Of a stretch of 64,000 bases of DNA, positions 8,915 through 19,642 are shown piece by piece (positions within the stretch are counted from its first letter, which is position 1; each line of letters begins with the position of its first letter). The DNA lies in the NCBI RefSeq assembly GCF_001440395.1, contig NZ_LLXZ01000191.1, forward strand, positions 150,666-214,665, read 5' to 3'. Position numbers and translations under genes: made by a program. This stretch comes from Bradyrhizobium jicamae (GTDB lineage: Bacteria; Pseudomonadota; Alphaproteobacteria; Rhizobiales; Xanthobacteraceae). The notes beneath the pieces were generated by a model. That model was not told the DNA's origin. It searched no databases and saw only the letters and a list, made by a program, of their open reading frames with translations.

Positions 8915-9676
8915 TTACAACCCCGCGCCCCACTTCTGCGCCGCCTGCAGTACCCAGTCGCGATAGAGCGTCAGCGGCGTGACGCCGGTCATGCCGCCGC
9001 AGCCTGCGTTTCCGTTCGGCCCGGTCGACCAGCTCACGACGCCCACAATCACAGGGCCGCCTTGCTTGTCCTCGAAGACCGGCGCCCCTGAATCTCCCGT
9101 GCAGGCGCCGAGCCCGTCGCGCATGCCCTGCCCCACGGGATCGACCAGCCTGATCTGCAACGTCCCCGGCCTGCCCGTTGCAACCAGGCCGGCGACGCGG
9201 ATGGTGCCGCCGCTCTTGCCGTCGCCGCGCACCGTCACGCCGATGCCTGCGATGGTGAAACGGCTGCCAACATTGATCGGGATATCAGGCAATCCGAGCA
9301 CGGCCGGCGTCTTGCCCTTGGGCGGCACGGCCAGTTGCAGCAACGCGACATCCGCCGTCGCGCGATGACCCGACATCGCCTGCATGTTGAAGCCGGGATG
9401 AATCGCAATGCTCTTCACATCCTGCAGCGTCGGCTGCCGGTCGGCGCCATATTCGACGATCTTGTAGTCCGCGCCTGAAGGCACGCAGTGCGCCGCGGTC
9501 AGCACCAGCTTCGGCGCGATCAACGCCCCGGTGCAGAAATTGCCGCGCGAACCGACGATGGTAATGACCGAGCGGGCCACGCCTTCCGTCGACGGCGCAC
9601 CGCCGCCTACAATGGCGTGCGCGGGAACGGAGAGCAGTAGCGCGAGGGCGGCGATCATGAGCGGCGGGATCTTCAT
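8915..9676 (-). CDS. Secreted trypsin-like (S1 family) serine protease
   Basis: 253 residues. A signal peptide (residues 1-21, ending PAHA) is followed immediately by IVGGG, the N-terminus that mature trypsins have only after activation. The triad is complete: His63 in LTAAHC, Asp109 in TADVALLQL, Ser196 in CTGDSGAP. Signal-peptide removal alone would therefore give an active-type N-terminus with no propeptide. ATG 9676 was chosen because the signal peptide begins there, although the frame runs 22 codons further upstream. It is divergent from the HAD gene. The substrate is unknown; it probably acts in the periplasm or outside the cell. Confidence 0.85.
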   Translation of the reverse strand: MKIPPLMIAALALLLSVPAHAIVGGGAPSTEGVARSVITIVGSRGNFCTGALIAPKLVLTAAHCVPSGADYKIVEYGADRQPTLQDVKSIAIHPGFNMQAMSGHRATADVALLQLAVPPKGKTPAVLGLPDIPINVGSRFTIAGIGVTVRGDGKSGGTIRVAGLVATGRPGTLQIRLVDPVGQGMRDGLGACTGDSGAPVFEDKQGGPVIVGVVSWSTGPNGNAGCGGMTGVTPLTLYRDWVLQAAQKWGAGL

Positions 9677-9784
9677 CGCTGCAGCAATAGCCTTTGGCGC
9701 GCATATCGCCAAGCGCCGGATCGGGCTGGTTCTGTGGGGCATTCCGTGTTAGCCGCTCCGCAAAGATACTTTTTCAGGCGGGGA

Positions 9785-10420
9785 ATGATGATCGAGGCAG
9801 TGATCTGGGATTTCGGCGGCGTGCTGACCACCTCGCCCTTCGAGGCCTTTGCGCGGTACGAGACCGAGCGCGGGCTGCCGGCCGACATCATCCGGCGCAC
9901 CAACGCCGCCAATCACCTGGAGAACGCCTGGGCGAAATTCGAGCGCGCCGAAGTCGACATCGAAGCCTTTGACGAATTGTTTGCAGCCGAGTCGCTGGCG
10001 CTCGGCGCGGCGGTTCGCGGCAAGGACGTGCTGCCGCTGCTGTCGGGCGATCTGCGGCCGGAAATGGTCGAAGCGCTCAAGCGCGTGAAGGCAAGGTTCA
10101 AGACCGGCTGCATCACCAACAACCTTCCCGCCAACGCCATCGGCAGCCACAGCGGCCGCTCGCTGTATATCGCAGAAGTGATGGTGCTGTTCGACCATGT
10201 CATCGAGTCCGCAAAGATCGGGCTCCGGAAGCCCGATCCGCGCATCTACCGGATGATGGTCGAAACGCTGAAGGTCGATCCCAAAAACTGCGTCTATCTG
10301 GACGATCTCGGCATCAACCTGAAACCGGCGCGCGAGATGGGCATGACGACGATCAAGGTGGTCAGTGCGGCGCAGGCGATCGGGGAGCTTGAGGCGGCCA
10401 CCGGACTGGCATTGCGCTAG
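9785..10420 (+). CDS. HAD-superfamily hydrolase (subfamily IA, epoxide-hydrolase N-domain/ACAD10 type)
   Basis: 211 residues with HAD motifs: motif I WDFGGVL near the N-terminus, motif II in CITNN, Lys of motif III in KIGLRKPDP, and motif IV in YLDDLGINL. The second Asp of the usual DxDG motif I is Gly, as in the DFGG/DLGG branch that resembles the N-terminal domains of soluble epoxide hydrolase and ACAD10. Phosphatase activity is therefore less certain than for canonical HAD enzymes. The strong AGGCGGGGA just before ATG 9785 decides the start; the frame is open 17 codons upstream. It is divergent from the trypsin-like gene. Confidence 0.8.
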   Translation: MMIEAVIWDFGGVLTTSPFEAFARYETERGLPADIIRRTNAANHLENAWAKFERAEVDIEAFDELFAAESLALGAAVRGKDVLPLLSGDLRPEMVEALKRVKARFKTGCITNNLPANAIGSHSGRSLYIAEVMVLFDHVIESAKIGLRKPDPRIYRMMVETLKVDPKNCVYLDDLGINLKPAREMGMTTIKVVSAAQAIGELEAATGLALR

Positions 10421-10529
10421 GCGGAAAATACCGGAACTTGCGCCCTCCTTATGCCCAAACGGCGCTTGTCCTTTGCCCGCAACAGGGGCAGAACATTCTG
10501 AAATCCATCGAATTCGGAGTTGAAAACCC

Positions 10530-11477
10530 GTGGCTGACACCAGGCCCACCGCCTCGATCGAGGCCGTGGAAAGCGGCCTCGCCGCACAGGGCTATATTGC
10601 GAGCCGCCAGATCGCGACCGCGGTCTATCTGGCGCAGCAGATCGAAAAACCCATCCTGGTCGAAGGGCCCGCCGGCGTCGGCAAGACCGAACTGGCGAAA
10701 GCGATCGCTGCCTGGCGCGGCATGAAGATGATCCGCCTGCAATGCTACGAGGGGCTCGACGAAGCCAAGGCGCTCTATGAGTGGAAATACGCAAAACAGC
10801 TTCTGTACACGCAGATCCTGAAGGACAAGCTCGGCGAAGTGCTCGGCGGCGCGCCGACGTTGGAAGCGGCGCTGAACCAGCTTCATGATTTCGGCGACGT
10901 GTTCTTTTCCAAGGAATTCGTCGAGCCGCGGCCGCTGCTGCAGGCGCTGGAACAACCCGCCGGCTGCGTGCTGCTGGTCGACGAAATCGACAAGTCGGAC
11001 GCCGAGTTTGAATCCTTGCTGCTGGAAATTCTCAGCGATTTCCAGGTGACGATCCCGGAACTCGGAACCGTGGTCGCGGTATCGCCACCGACCGTGATCC
11101 TGACCTCGAACAGCGAACGCGATCTCGGCGACGCGCTGAAGCGGCGCTGCCTGCATCTGCACATCGGCTTCCCCGAACAGAAGCTCGAAGAGCGGATCGT
11201 CGAAAGCCGCGTGCCCGGGATTTCGCAGACATTGCGCCGGCAGATGGTGGGCTTCATCAACGAAGTCCGCACGCTGGACCTCAAGAAGCTGCCGTCGGTC
11301 AGCGAAACCATCGACTGGGCGCGCGTGCTGGTGTTGCTGCAGGCGCCCGAGCTCGGCCACGAGGTGGTCAAGGACACGCTCAACGTTCTCCTGAAATACG
11401 AGGCGGATATCGAGGCCACCATGCCTCAGGTCTCCACCTTCATCGCCAAGGCCTCGCGGCAAGGCGTCTTCGGGTGA
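10530..11477 (+). CDS. MoxR-type AAA+ ATPase (CoxD-like)
   Basis: 315 residues. Walker A GPAGVGKTE lies near residues 46-54 and Walker B LLVDEID near 148-154, followed by sensor segment ILTSNSERDL and an arginine-rich GDALKRRC. MoxR ATPases work with vWA-domain partners as metal-site or cofactor maturation chaperones. In carbon monoxide dehydrogenase clusters the pair is called CoxD/CoxE, and this protein resembles CoxD. The vWA partner starts 7 bases after the stop. The start is the GTG at 10530; the preceding ribosome site is weak (CGGAGTTGAAAACCC). The molybdenum hydroxylase it might serve is at 45-49 kb, but that link is inference. Confidence 0.85.
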   Translation: MADTRPTASIEAVESGLAAQGYIASRQIATAVYLAQQIEKPILVEGPAGVGKTELAKAIAAWRGMKMIRLQCYEGLDEAKALYEWKYAKQLLYTQILKDKLGEVLGGAPTLEAALNQLHDFGDVFFSKEFVEPRPLLQALEQPAGCVLLVDEIDKSDAEFESLLLEILSDFQVTIPELGTVVAVSPPTVILTSNSERDLGDALKRRCLHLHIGFPEQKLEERIVESRVPGISQTLRRQMVGFINEVRTLDLKKLPSVSETIDWARVLVLLQAPELGHEVVKDTLNVLLKYEADIEATMPQVSTFIAKASRQGVFG

Positions 11478-11484
11478 GGCGCGA

Positions 11485-12860
11485 ATGAGGGAGAACCTGC
11501 ATCGGTTCTTTCGTGCGGCGCGGGGCGCAGGCGTCAGGCTCTCGCCGGCCGAAAGCATCGATGCGATGCGGGCCGTCTCCAAGGTCGGCTTTGCCGACCG
11601 CGCCATCCTGCGCGACACATTTCTGCTGACGCTCGCCAAGACGCAGGACGAGAAGAAGGCGCTCGGCGATTGCTTTGATCTGTTCTTCGATCAGCCCGAA
11701 CCGGAATCGCCGCCTGAAGATGGCAAGGCGGAAGAGCAGGATACGCAAGGATCCAGCGCAGCATCCGATTCACCCGGCGAGACAGGCGGCGGTGACGAGC
11801 AGCCCGAAGGACTCGGCCAGCTCGCGCAGATGCTGCTGGCGCAGGACCGTAACCAGATTTCCGCGGCAATAGCCACTGCGGCGAGCGCGGCCTCGCTGTC
11901 CGATATCCGCTATTTCACCCAGCGCGGCATCTTCTCTGGGCGTATCCTCGACCAGATGGGCCTCCAGCGGCTGCGCGACGATCTCGACAATCTCACGGCG
12001 ACCAATCCGGCACTGGCGGAACGGCTGACCAACGCGCTGGACGGGCTGCGCGGCACCGTGCGCGACACCGTTTCGCAGGCCTTGATGCTGTATGGGCGCG
12101 AGGAAGCGGAAAATTTGCGCAACGAGATCCTGCGCAATGCGCCGCTGTCGCGGATCGAGCCGCGGCAGGTCGAGCAGATGCGGCATCTGATCCGCCAGAT
12201 CGCGCGCCGCCTGCGCGAGCGCTACTCCAAGCCGCGCAAGCGCCAGCGCCGCGGCCATCTCGACGTTCGCCGCACCATCCGCCGCAACGCCGCCTGGGGC
12301 GGCGTGCCGTTCCTCACCGCCTGGAAGCGGCGGCACCGCGACAAGCCGAAAATCGTAGCCCTCTGCGACGTCTCGGGATCGGTGGCGCGGGTTTCCGATT
12401 TCTTCCTGCTCCTGATCCACAGCCTGCACGAGGTCGTGGACGATGTCCGCTCGTTCGCCTTTTCGGGCCATCTGATCGAAGTGAGCGACATCCTGGAATC
12501 CAAATCGCCGGAAGAGGCGATGGCCGAGATCATGTCCAAGGTCGGCTTCGGCTCCTCCGATTACGGCAGCTCGCTCGACGACTTCGAACACGGCTGGATG
12601 AACGCGATCACGCCGCAGACCACCGTGATCGTACTCGGCGACGCCCGCAGCAACAACCTCGATCCACGCGCGGATATCCTTCGTCGCATTGCCGAGCGAT
12701 CGAAGCGGCTGGTATGGCTCAACCCGGAGGGCCGCATGGCCTGGGGCTGGGGCGATTCCGAAATGCCGCGCTATTCGACCTTCTGCACCGTGGTGCGCCA
12801 ATGCGCGACTGCGAAACAGCTCGAACGCGCGGTATCCGATATCGTGGCGAGCTATCAGTA

Positions 12861-12861
<1 letters not shown>
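11485..12861 (+). CDS. vWA-domain protein, partner of the MoxR ATPase (CoxE-like)
   Basis: 458 residues. The N-terminal half is helical and acidic, with a low-complexity stretch near residues 70-110 (EDGKAEEQDTQGS). The C-terminal half is a vWA domain with MIDAS motif DVSGSV starting at Asp295 and the downstream LGDARSNN segment. This matches the CoxE / VWA-containing CoxE family. It is co-transcribed with the ATPase (7-base gap), and its stop TAA overlaps the ATG of recQ by one base (TAATG), so all three are translationally linked. It probably acts in the cytoplasm, as no signal peptide is seen. Confidence 0.82.
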
Positions 12862-14717
<1,856 letters not shown>

Positions 14718-14720
14718 GCT

Positions 14721-15734
14721 TCATCCGTTGCGGAACGTATAGGCGTAGCCGTTGATCGCGGGCGCGCCGCCGAGATGGGCGTAGAGCACCTTCGATCCCT
14801 TCGGGAAATAGCCCTTGTTCACGAGGTCGATCATGCCCTGCATGGATTTTCCCTCGTAGACGGGATCGGTGATCATACCCTCGAGGCGGGCGCAGAGCCG
14901 GATTGCTTCCTTGGTCTCCTCGGAAGGCACGCCATAAGCCGGATAGGCATAGTCCTCGATCAGGACGACATCGTCCTCGACGAGCTCGCGGCCGAGTTCG
15001 ACCAGCTTTGCAGTATTGCGCGCGATGTCGAGCACCTGCGCCTTGGTCTGCGCCGGCGTGAAGGACGCATCAATGCCGACCACCTTGCGCTCGCGGCCGT
15101 CCTTGGCAAATCCCACCAGCATGCCGGCATGGGTCGAGCCGGTGACCGTGCAGACCACGATATAGTCGAAGGCGAAGCCGAGCTCCTTCTCCTGCGCCCT
15201 CACCTCTTCGGCGAAGCCGACATAGCCGAGCCCACCAAATTTGTGCACGGAAGCGCCGGCCGGAATTGCATAGGGCTTGCCGCCCTTGGCCTTCACGTCC
15301 GCAATCGCCTCTTCCCAGCTCTGGCGGATGCCGATGTCAAAACCTTCGTCGACCAGCCGCACGTCGGCGCCCATGACGCGGCTGAGCAAGATGTTTCCGA
15401 CGCGGTCATAAACCGCGTCCTCATGCGGCACCCAGCTCTCCTGCACCAGCCGGCACTTCATGCCGATCTTGGCCGCTACGGCCGCGACCATGCGGGTGTG
15501 GTTGGACTGCACGCCGCCGATCGAGACCAGCGTGTCGGCATTGGAGGCGATCGCGTCGGGAACGATGTATTCGAGCTTGCGCAGCTTGTTGCCGCCGAAG
15601 GCGAGGCCGGAATTGCAGTCCTCGCGCTTGGCGTAGAGCTCGACCTTGCCGCCGAGATGCTGCGACAGCCGCTCCAGCTTCTCGATATGGGTGGGCCCGA
15701 AGGTGAGCGGATAGCGTTCGAATTTTTCCAGCAT
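14721..15734 (-). CDS. acdS: 1-aminocyclopropane-1-carboxylate (ACC) deaminase
   Basis: 337 residues. A PLP fold-type II enzyme that cleaves the plant ethylene precursor ACC to 2-oxobutanoate and ammonia. The PLP Lys is in FGGNKLRKLEY (Lys50). The residues that separate true ACC deaminases from D-cysteine desulfhydrase relatives are present: the Glu-Gly pair in DPVYEGKS (Glu294) and Leu in YAHLGGAPA, matching Glu295 and Leu322 of characterised enzymes. The gene is divergent from an Lrp-type regulator, the classic acdS/acdR layout. It suggests a soil or plant-associated host. The length is normal and the gene intact. Confidence 0.93.
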   Translation of the reverse strand: MLEKFERYPLTFGPTHIEKLERLSQHLGGKVELYAKREDCNSGLAFGGNKLRKLEYIVPDAIASNADTLVSIGGVQSNHTRMVAAVAAKIGMKCRLVQESWVPHEDAVYDRVGNILLSRVMGADVRLVDEGFDIGIRQSWEEAIADVKAKGGKPYAIPAGASVHKFGGLGYVGFAEEVRAQEKELGFAFDYIVVCTVTGSTHAGMLVGFAKDGRERKVVGIDASFTPAQTKAQVLDIARNTAKLVELGRELVEDDVVLIEDYAYPAYGVPSEETKEAIRLCARLEGMITDPVYEGKSMQGMIDLVNKGYFPKGSKVLYAHLGGAPAINGYAYTFRNG

Positions 15735-15895
15735 CGGTGTCCCCGTTGATTGTCGGATGTCTGGGAACGCCCCCTATCATTGAGAACTGGAAAGGTGCTC
15801 TCTAAATTATCGCCTATCCTTCACAAAGATTGCACCCATATTCGATATAATTACTATTCCATCCGCTATCTGATACAATTTCGAGAGATTCTTCC
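15735..15895. promoter_or_regulatory. Divergent acdS/acdR promoter region
   Basis: 161 bases between two start codons on opposite strands. It is markedly AT-richer than the flanking genes (for example attcgatataattactatt at about 15840-15858). By analogy with known acdS systems it should carry both promoters and the Lrp-type operator. I cannot define boxes with confidence. Confidence 0.6.
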
Positions 15896-16360
15896 ATGGC
15901 CGGCAGGCTGGACCGCACCGACCTTAAGATATTGCGTTTGCTGCAGAATAGCGGCCGGCTGACCAATGCCGAACTGGCAGAAATGGCCGGCGTCAGCGCC
16001 GCAACCTGTCACCGCCGCACCCAGCGCCTGTTCGACGAGGGCTATATCCCCCAAGTCAGGGCGATGGTAGCACCGCGCAAGGTCGGCAAGGGGGCGCTGG
16101 TCATGGTCGGCGTCGTGCTCGACCGCTCCACGCCGGAAAGCTTTGCCACGTTCGAGCGGGCGATCGCGCAACTGAAATTCGTGCTGGATTGCCATCTTGT
16201 TGCGGGCGATTTCGACTATTTCCTCAAGATCCGGGTCGGCGACATGGAAGACTTCAACCGCATCCACGGCGAGCAGTTGATCGCGCTGCCGGGCGTGCGC
16301 CAGACCCGAACCTTCTTCGTCATGAAGGAAGTGGTCGACAACGCACCGCTCGATTTTTGA
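15896..16360 (+). CDS. acdR: Lrp/AsnC-family regulator, probable ACC deaminase regulator
   Basis: 154 residues: an N-terminal winged HTH (LDRTDLKILRLLQNSGRLTN, AEMAGVSAATCHRRTQRL) and a C-terminal RAM ligand-binding domain (GVVLDRSTPESF to VRQTRTFFVMKEV). Lrp-type proteins bind DNA as dimers or octamers and respond to amino-acid-like ligands. The divergent position next to acdS is what is known for AcdR, which activates acdS in the presence of ACC. The symbol rests on context plus family. Confidence 0.85.
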   Translation: MAGRLDRTDLKILRLLQNSGRLTNAELAEMAGVSAATCHRRTQRLFDEGYIPQVRAMVAPRKVGKGALVMVGVVLDRSTPESFATFERAIAQLKFVLDCHLVAGDFDYFLKIRVGDMEDFNRIHGEQLIALPGVRQTRTFFVMKEVVDNAPLDF

Positions 16361-16427
16361 TGGGAAGCCTGCCGCGGAACTGGGCGAGATGCTGGTCACA
16401 TCGCTCGCCATGATCTATCAACCGGGC

Positions 16428-17003
16428 ATGACCAGAAAGCTTTGCCGGCAGGCTTTCGCGCTTGCCACCATTCTTATTGCGATGCCGGCCTTCGCCTCGG
16501 ACGAACTGCAGCGGCAACAGCCCGATACCGTCATCTTTGCGATGATGTCCGGCAAGTGCGCGACGCTCAAGGTCGCGGGCCGGGACTTTGGCTGCCGTGC
16601 CGTGGCCTTCTTCCAGACCGAGGAAGGCAGGGCGAATTTTACCGTGGCGCTCGACGACCCCAGCGACGACAGCCACATCATCACGTTTTCCGGCGACAAC
16701 GGGCGACGGCCCGAGGCCAATCTGTACGAACTGCCGATCGACCGGATGCTGCTGAAATCCAAGGACAGACCGAAGGCCGACGGCCTGCCGGTGCCTGCGG
16801 TGGAATCGACCGCGGGCCTTTGCAAACAGGTCGGCAACTTCGTGACGCTGGAGCTTTCCACCATCTCCTGCACCGCGGTCGACAAGAACGGCAAGAAATA
16901 CGAGTTGCAGTATCAATCCGACGGCGCGCCGATGGCGGTACGCCGCATCAAGCGGATGCGCGTCGGCAGCCCCGCGGTGTCGCCGTTCGACGACGTCAAA
17001 TGA
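16428..17003 (+). CDS. Exported protein of unknown function
   Basis: 191 residues. A signal peptide is clear (RKLCRQAFALATILIAMPAFA, cleavage after AFA), so the protein is periplasmic or secreted. I do not recognise the family. The mature part is rich in beta-type segments and has four Cys residues that could pair. ATG 16428 gives a compact signal peptide; an upstream in-frame ATG at 16389 would add 13 residues. It starts 67 bases after acdR and may be in the same transcript. A strong hairpin follows the stop. Confidence 0.65.
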   Translation: MTRKLCRQAFALATILIAMPAFASDELQRQQPDTVIFAMMSGKCATLKVAGRDFGCRAVAFFQTEEGRANFTVALDDPSDDSHIITFSGDNGRRPEANLYELPIDRMLLKSKDRPKADGLPVPAVESTAGLCKQVGNFVTLELSTISCTAVDKNGKKYELQYQSDGAPMAVRRIKRMRVGSPAVSPFDDVK

Positions 17004-17005
17004 AA

Positions 17006-17033
17006 GGCCGCCGACGGTAAACCGACGGCGGCC
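17006..17033 (+). terminator. Probable transcription terminator hairpin
   Basis: ggccgccg (17006-17013) pairs with cggcggcc (17026-17033), and inside it cggt pairs with accg around an AA loop. It begins two bases after the stop codon of the exported protein gene. No T-run follows, so rho-independence is uncertain. Confidence 0.5.
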
Positions 17034-17149
17034 AGTGTCGATCCACGCATTGGCTCGCGACTGCGCAGACAGCGTCAGGCTAGTTCGAAATTCCTCTCAA
17101 GCGGTGCCGGCGATCGGTCAAAGTCGAGCGATTGCCCTTCACACCGGCT

Positions 17150-17419
17150 TTACCGTGAACCGCCGCGCTCGCGCCCGCTCCTTGTCGGCAGGATGGAGGC
17201 TGCTATTTCAAACGCGATGGCCCATCTCGGCTTTTCTTCCTCGGCGCCGGGCACGTTGATCTGCACGCCACCACCATCCGTGACGGTGTCGGACGCGGCG
17301 AGCACCGCGGCTTCGAGCGCGGCGCCGCGCGAATCGTAGACGCCGCCGATCTTGATGTTATCGGCAAACACCGACCAGCCCAGCGGTGCCTTCACGACTT
17401 CGAACACCGATCGTTCCAT
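17150..17419 (-). CDS. Small protein of unknown function
   Basis: 89 residues. The first 55 residues (FEVVKAPLGWSVFADNIKIG and SRGAALEAAVLAASD) have the pattern of small DUF2188-like domains, a beta hairpin followed by a helix of repeated Ala; the rest is less ordered. AGGAGACCTG before the ATG is a good ribosome site, which supports translation. It follows a 67-residue gene on the same strand with 19 bases between them, probably as one transcript. Function unknown. Confidence 0.6.
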   Translation of the reverse strand: MERSVFEVVKAPLGWSVFADNIKIGGVYDSRGAALEAAVLAASDTVTDGGGVQINVPGAEEEKPRWAIAFEIAASILPTRSGRERGGSR

Positions 17420-17438
17420 CAGGTCTCCTGTATCGGTT

Positions 17439-17642
17439 TCACCTGTATCGCTTCCGCGCCTCGCCGACGCGACGAATCCGGGCGAAGGAAGCGTGGTGCC
17501 GGGACGCCGGCTTGTCGTCGGCGACGGCCTTGGTCCGCCACTCGAAAGCCCGCAACCCCGTCGGTAAATTCACCACCACCGGTGCCAGCGCGACTTCCTT
17601 CCGCACGGCATCGACAATCCGATCGAACTCAACTTCGCTCAT
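17439..17642 (-). CDS. Small basic protein of unknown function
   Basis: 67 residues, starting MSEVEFDRIVDAVRKEV and ending in a basic tail (RIRRVGEARKRYR). GGAGCGTGCG precedes the ATG. A longer open frame extends about 180 codons upstream, but that part runs antisense to another gene and lacks protein-like composition, so the short version is preferred. It is likely co-transcribed with the 89-residue gene just downstream. No family recognised. Confidence 0.5.
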   Translation of the reverse strand: MSEVEFDRIVDAVRKEVALAPVVVNLPTGLRAFEWRTKAVADDKPASRHHASFARIRRVGEARKRYR

Positions 17643-17897
17643 CGCACGCTCCATTGCGCCAGGCCGGCATTCTGCCGCCAGGACGATAAGAGGGGACCGC
17701 GCTGAGCACAGATCGCCATGCAAGTTTGTTGTTTGCAGGCTCGCCCGCGGTCGCTTCGATGGCAAAAACGGGCCGAAATCGGGAAGGCTCGAATTGTTCC
17801 GTGCGAAACCAGTGGCTCTCGAGGAACCCGCCGGTGGCCCCCTTGGCCGAACTTGCCCCTTGCGTGTTAGATTCGGCCGCGAATCAGGAGGGTTTGC

Positions 17898-18203
17898 ATG
17901 CCGGTAGACAGTGACAGCGCCATTGCGTGGCACCGCGCCCAGCTCAAGAAGCTTCGCGAGACCTTGAGGAACATCGAGCCCACGAGGTTCATGGTCGGCG
18001 AGTCCGCCCAGGCAAGCAGGACCGGCAAGACCCAGAAGACGATCGCCGAACTCGAGCAGAAGATCCGGCAGTCGCAGCACATCATCGCGGCCTATGAGCG
18101 GCAGACCCGGCGGCCGTTGGCGACCGACCAGCGCAGCCTCGCCAGCGTGAGCTGGAGTAGCTGGACCGCCCAGGCGGCGCACGGCCGGGGCAATTCGCGG
18201 TAG
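17898..18203 (+). CDS. Small charged helical protein of unknown function
   Basis: 101 residues. The first 75 are predicted helical and rich in Lys, Arg, Glu and Gln (AWHRAQLKKLRETLRNIEPT, IAELEQKIRQSQHIIAAYERQ), suggesting a coiled coil. A near-perfect ribosome site AGGAGGGTTTGC precedes ATG 17898. The last residues (about 85-101) lie next to a truncated cyclase gene on the other strand, so the natural C-terminus may have been changed by that rearrangement. No family recognised. Confidence 0.6.
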   Translation: MPVDSDSAIAWHRAQLKKLRETLRNIEPTRFMVGESAQASRTGKTQKTIAELEQKIRQSQHIIAAYERQTRRPLATDQRSLASVSWSSWTAQAAHGRGNSR

Positions 18204-18215
18204 GCGTTGGGTGGC

Positions 18216-18424
18216 GGACTTGCAAACTCGGCCAACGCGCCGTCACCCGTTGTCTTGATTAGTCGCCCTTCGTGGCGGGAGAGACTAGGCTCGATCAATT
18301 CTCGCTTGAGCCGTTCGAACTCCACGTAGGTGGCTACCTCAGCGCGCTGCATCAACGCGGAGTAGCCGACCACGTCGGCAGCCAGGATTGCCGCTAATCG
18401 CCTATGAACCTGCTGCTCGATCAC
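18216..18424 (-). pseudogene. Truncated class III adenylate/guanylate cyclase (N-terminal remnant)
   Basis: The first about 68 codons encode the start of a rhizobial class III cyclase: RRLAAILAADVVGYSALMQR with the metal-binding Asp, then HEGRLIKTTGDGALAEFAS with the second metal-binding Asp. After EFAS the similarity stops where a full gene would continue for hundreds of residues, and the open frame runs on into the antisense of the neighbouring small gene. This is a broken copy of a family that is very numerous in Bradyrhizobium. Confidence 0.75.
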
Positions 18425-18671
18425 AGCGCCCTCCGAACGGCCCAGGCCGCTGGGACAAGGAGGAGCTTAGCACTTTGTTGCGGACCTGTGATCGGTATCG
18501 TAGGAGGCCCGATCGCCTCAAGTGGGCATCTTGCCGGGCCGACCCTGGCACGGCGGCAAAGCGTGTGCGTCAACAGGCAGGTCCGAGTTGGGTCAAAGAC
18601 GCCGTTTTGACCTTCCGCCGAATCTTGAAGTCGCGGAATTCGCCCTGCGAGACGCATATTGCGTTGCACGA
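18425..18671. other. Intergenic sequence, nothing recognised
   Basis: About 250 bases upstream of the cyclase remnant. Short open frames exist on both strands but lack ribosome sites and protein-like composition. It is probably decayed DNA of the same accessory stretch. Confidence 0.4.
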
Positions 18672-18875
18672 TCACCGATCATGGTTGGGGACCCATTCCT
18701 CCGCGGTTGAGTCCCAATGATGGGTGTCGTCGAAGTGTTTCCAGAGTGGCCGCCCAGTTTTGCTTTCACCCTTTTGTTTTGCTTTCAGTGCGCTGAGTTG
18801 GACGACGAGCGCCCCAGCCATCATCACCCATTCGCGAGCGTTATATCGGGAGTTCCATTTAATTGTCGCGAACAT
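18672..18875 (-). CDS. Possible small protein of unknown function
   Basis: 67 codons, preceded by GAAGGAGGCATCTG, a strong ribosome site. The protein has a short hydrophobic region (VMMAGALVVQLSALKA) and a Trp/His-rich C-terminal half (WKHFDDTHHWDSTAEEW). The lower GC of this area means chance open frames are less frequent, which slightly helps the case. No relatives recognised; it could still be a chance frame. Confidence 0.4.
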   Translation of the reverse strand: MFATIKWNSRYNAREWVMMAGALVVQLSALKAKQKGESKTGRPLWKHFDDTHHWDSTAEEWVPNHDR

Positions 18876-19149
18876 CAGATGCCTCCTTCAAAGTAAGAAG
18901 CTTCGCCATCTTAGCCCGGACCAAGAACACAGGGATGTAAAGTACTTCACAGTCAGCCGACATCTTCGACATAGCGGCGGGCGATCCTGTCAGGGCATGC
19001 GTCTGGTGGGGCTACCGGAGGGCTGAGTGTCCGAGATCAAGTCCACTTCATCACAATGACCGGACATCATCGGCGAAATCGGCCAGATCCGAAAAGGGCC
19101 AATAACCGACATAGCGGATTCTTTCGCAGGCGGTATCGAACGCTGCAAC

Positions 19150-19491
19150 TCAATCCGCAAATAGCAACCGGTAGACAGATTTGAACCGAAAGGATTGCTT
19201 ACCAGCTAGTGCCGTGGCTTCGAACTCTGCACCGTCATCCCAATAGGTTCCGGTAAATCCAATGGTAAGTACCTTTCGTGCCCATGGATACGTGCCAGAA
19301 ATAGGTGAATGCTCTCGGCTCGTCATTTCACCTTTCCACTTGCCGCCAGAACAAGTGTAGCTTCCGACTGTATAATAATATCCACCGCCCCCACGCATCG
19401 TGCCATCACGCAGCACCATGACATGTCGATTGTAGGCGTCCACGCCGTCCAGAAATCTTGTCTCAGCTAGATAAAGTCCGTTCCGAATCAT
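19150..19491 (-). CDS. GrlR-like small protein
   Basis: 113 residues. The pattern of an N-terminal NGLYLAETRFLDG strand, VLRDGTMRGGGGYYYTVGSY and a C-terminal barrel-like region resembles the family annotated in rhizobia as GrlR (negative regulator of type III secretion in enteropathogens, a small beta-barrel). In rhizobia such genes occur without a type III locus and none is seen here, so the regulatory role is doubtful. No clear ribosome site precedes the ATG. Confidence 0.55.
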   Translation of the reverse strand: MIRNGLYLAETRFLDGVDAYNRHVMVLRDGTMRGGGGYYYTVGSYTCSGGKWKGEMTSREHSPISGTYPWARKVLTIGFTGTYWDDGAEFEATALAGKQSFRFKSVYRLLFAD

Positions 19492-19642
19492 GATTGATGC
19501 CGCGCAATCGAGAGCTTCGCCAAGGCCCTGCTGCCCAAGGGGCTACGCAAAGACAAAACTCCCCCAATGCAGCGCATAAACCGCTCACTAAAGATAAGTC
19601 TGTTTCAACCCCTCGACACAATCTTCAGCCCTGGCGGGCTCA

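Noticed and set aside
19150..19491. A type III secretion regulator
   Set aside because: Only a weak GrlR-like pattern and no secretion genes nearby, so the regulatory function was not claimed.
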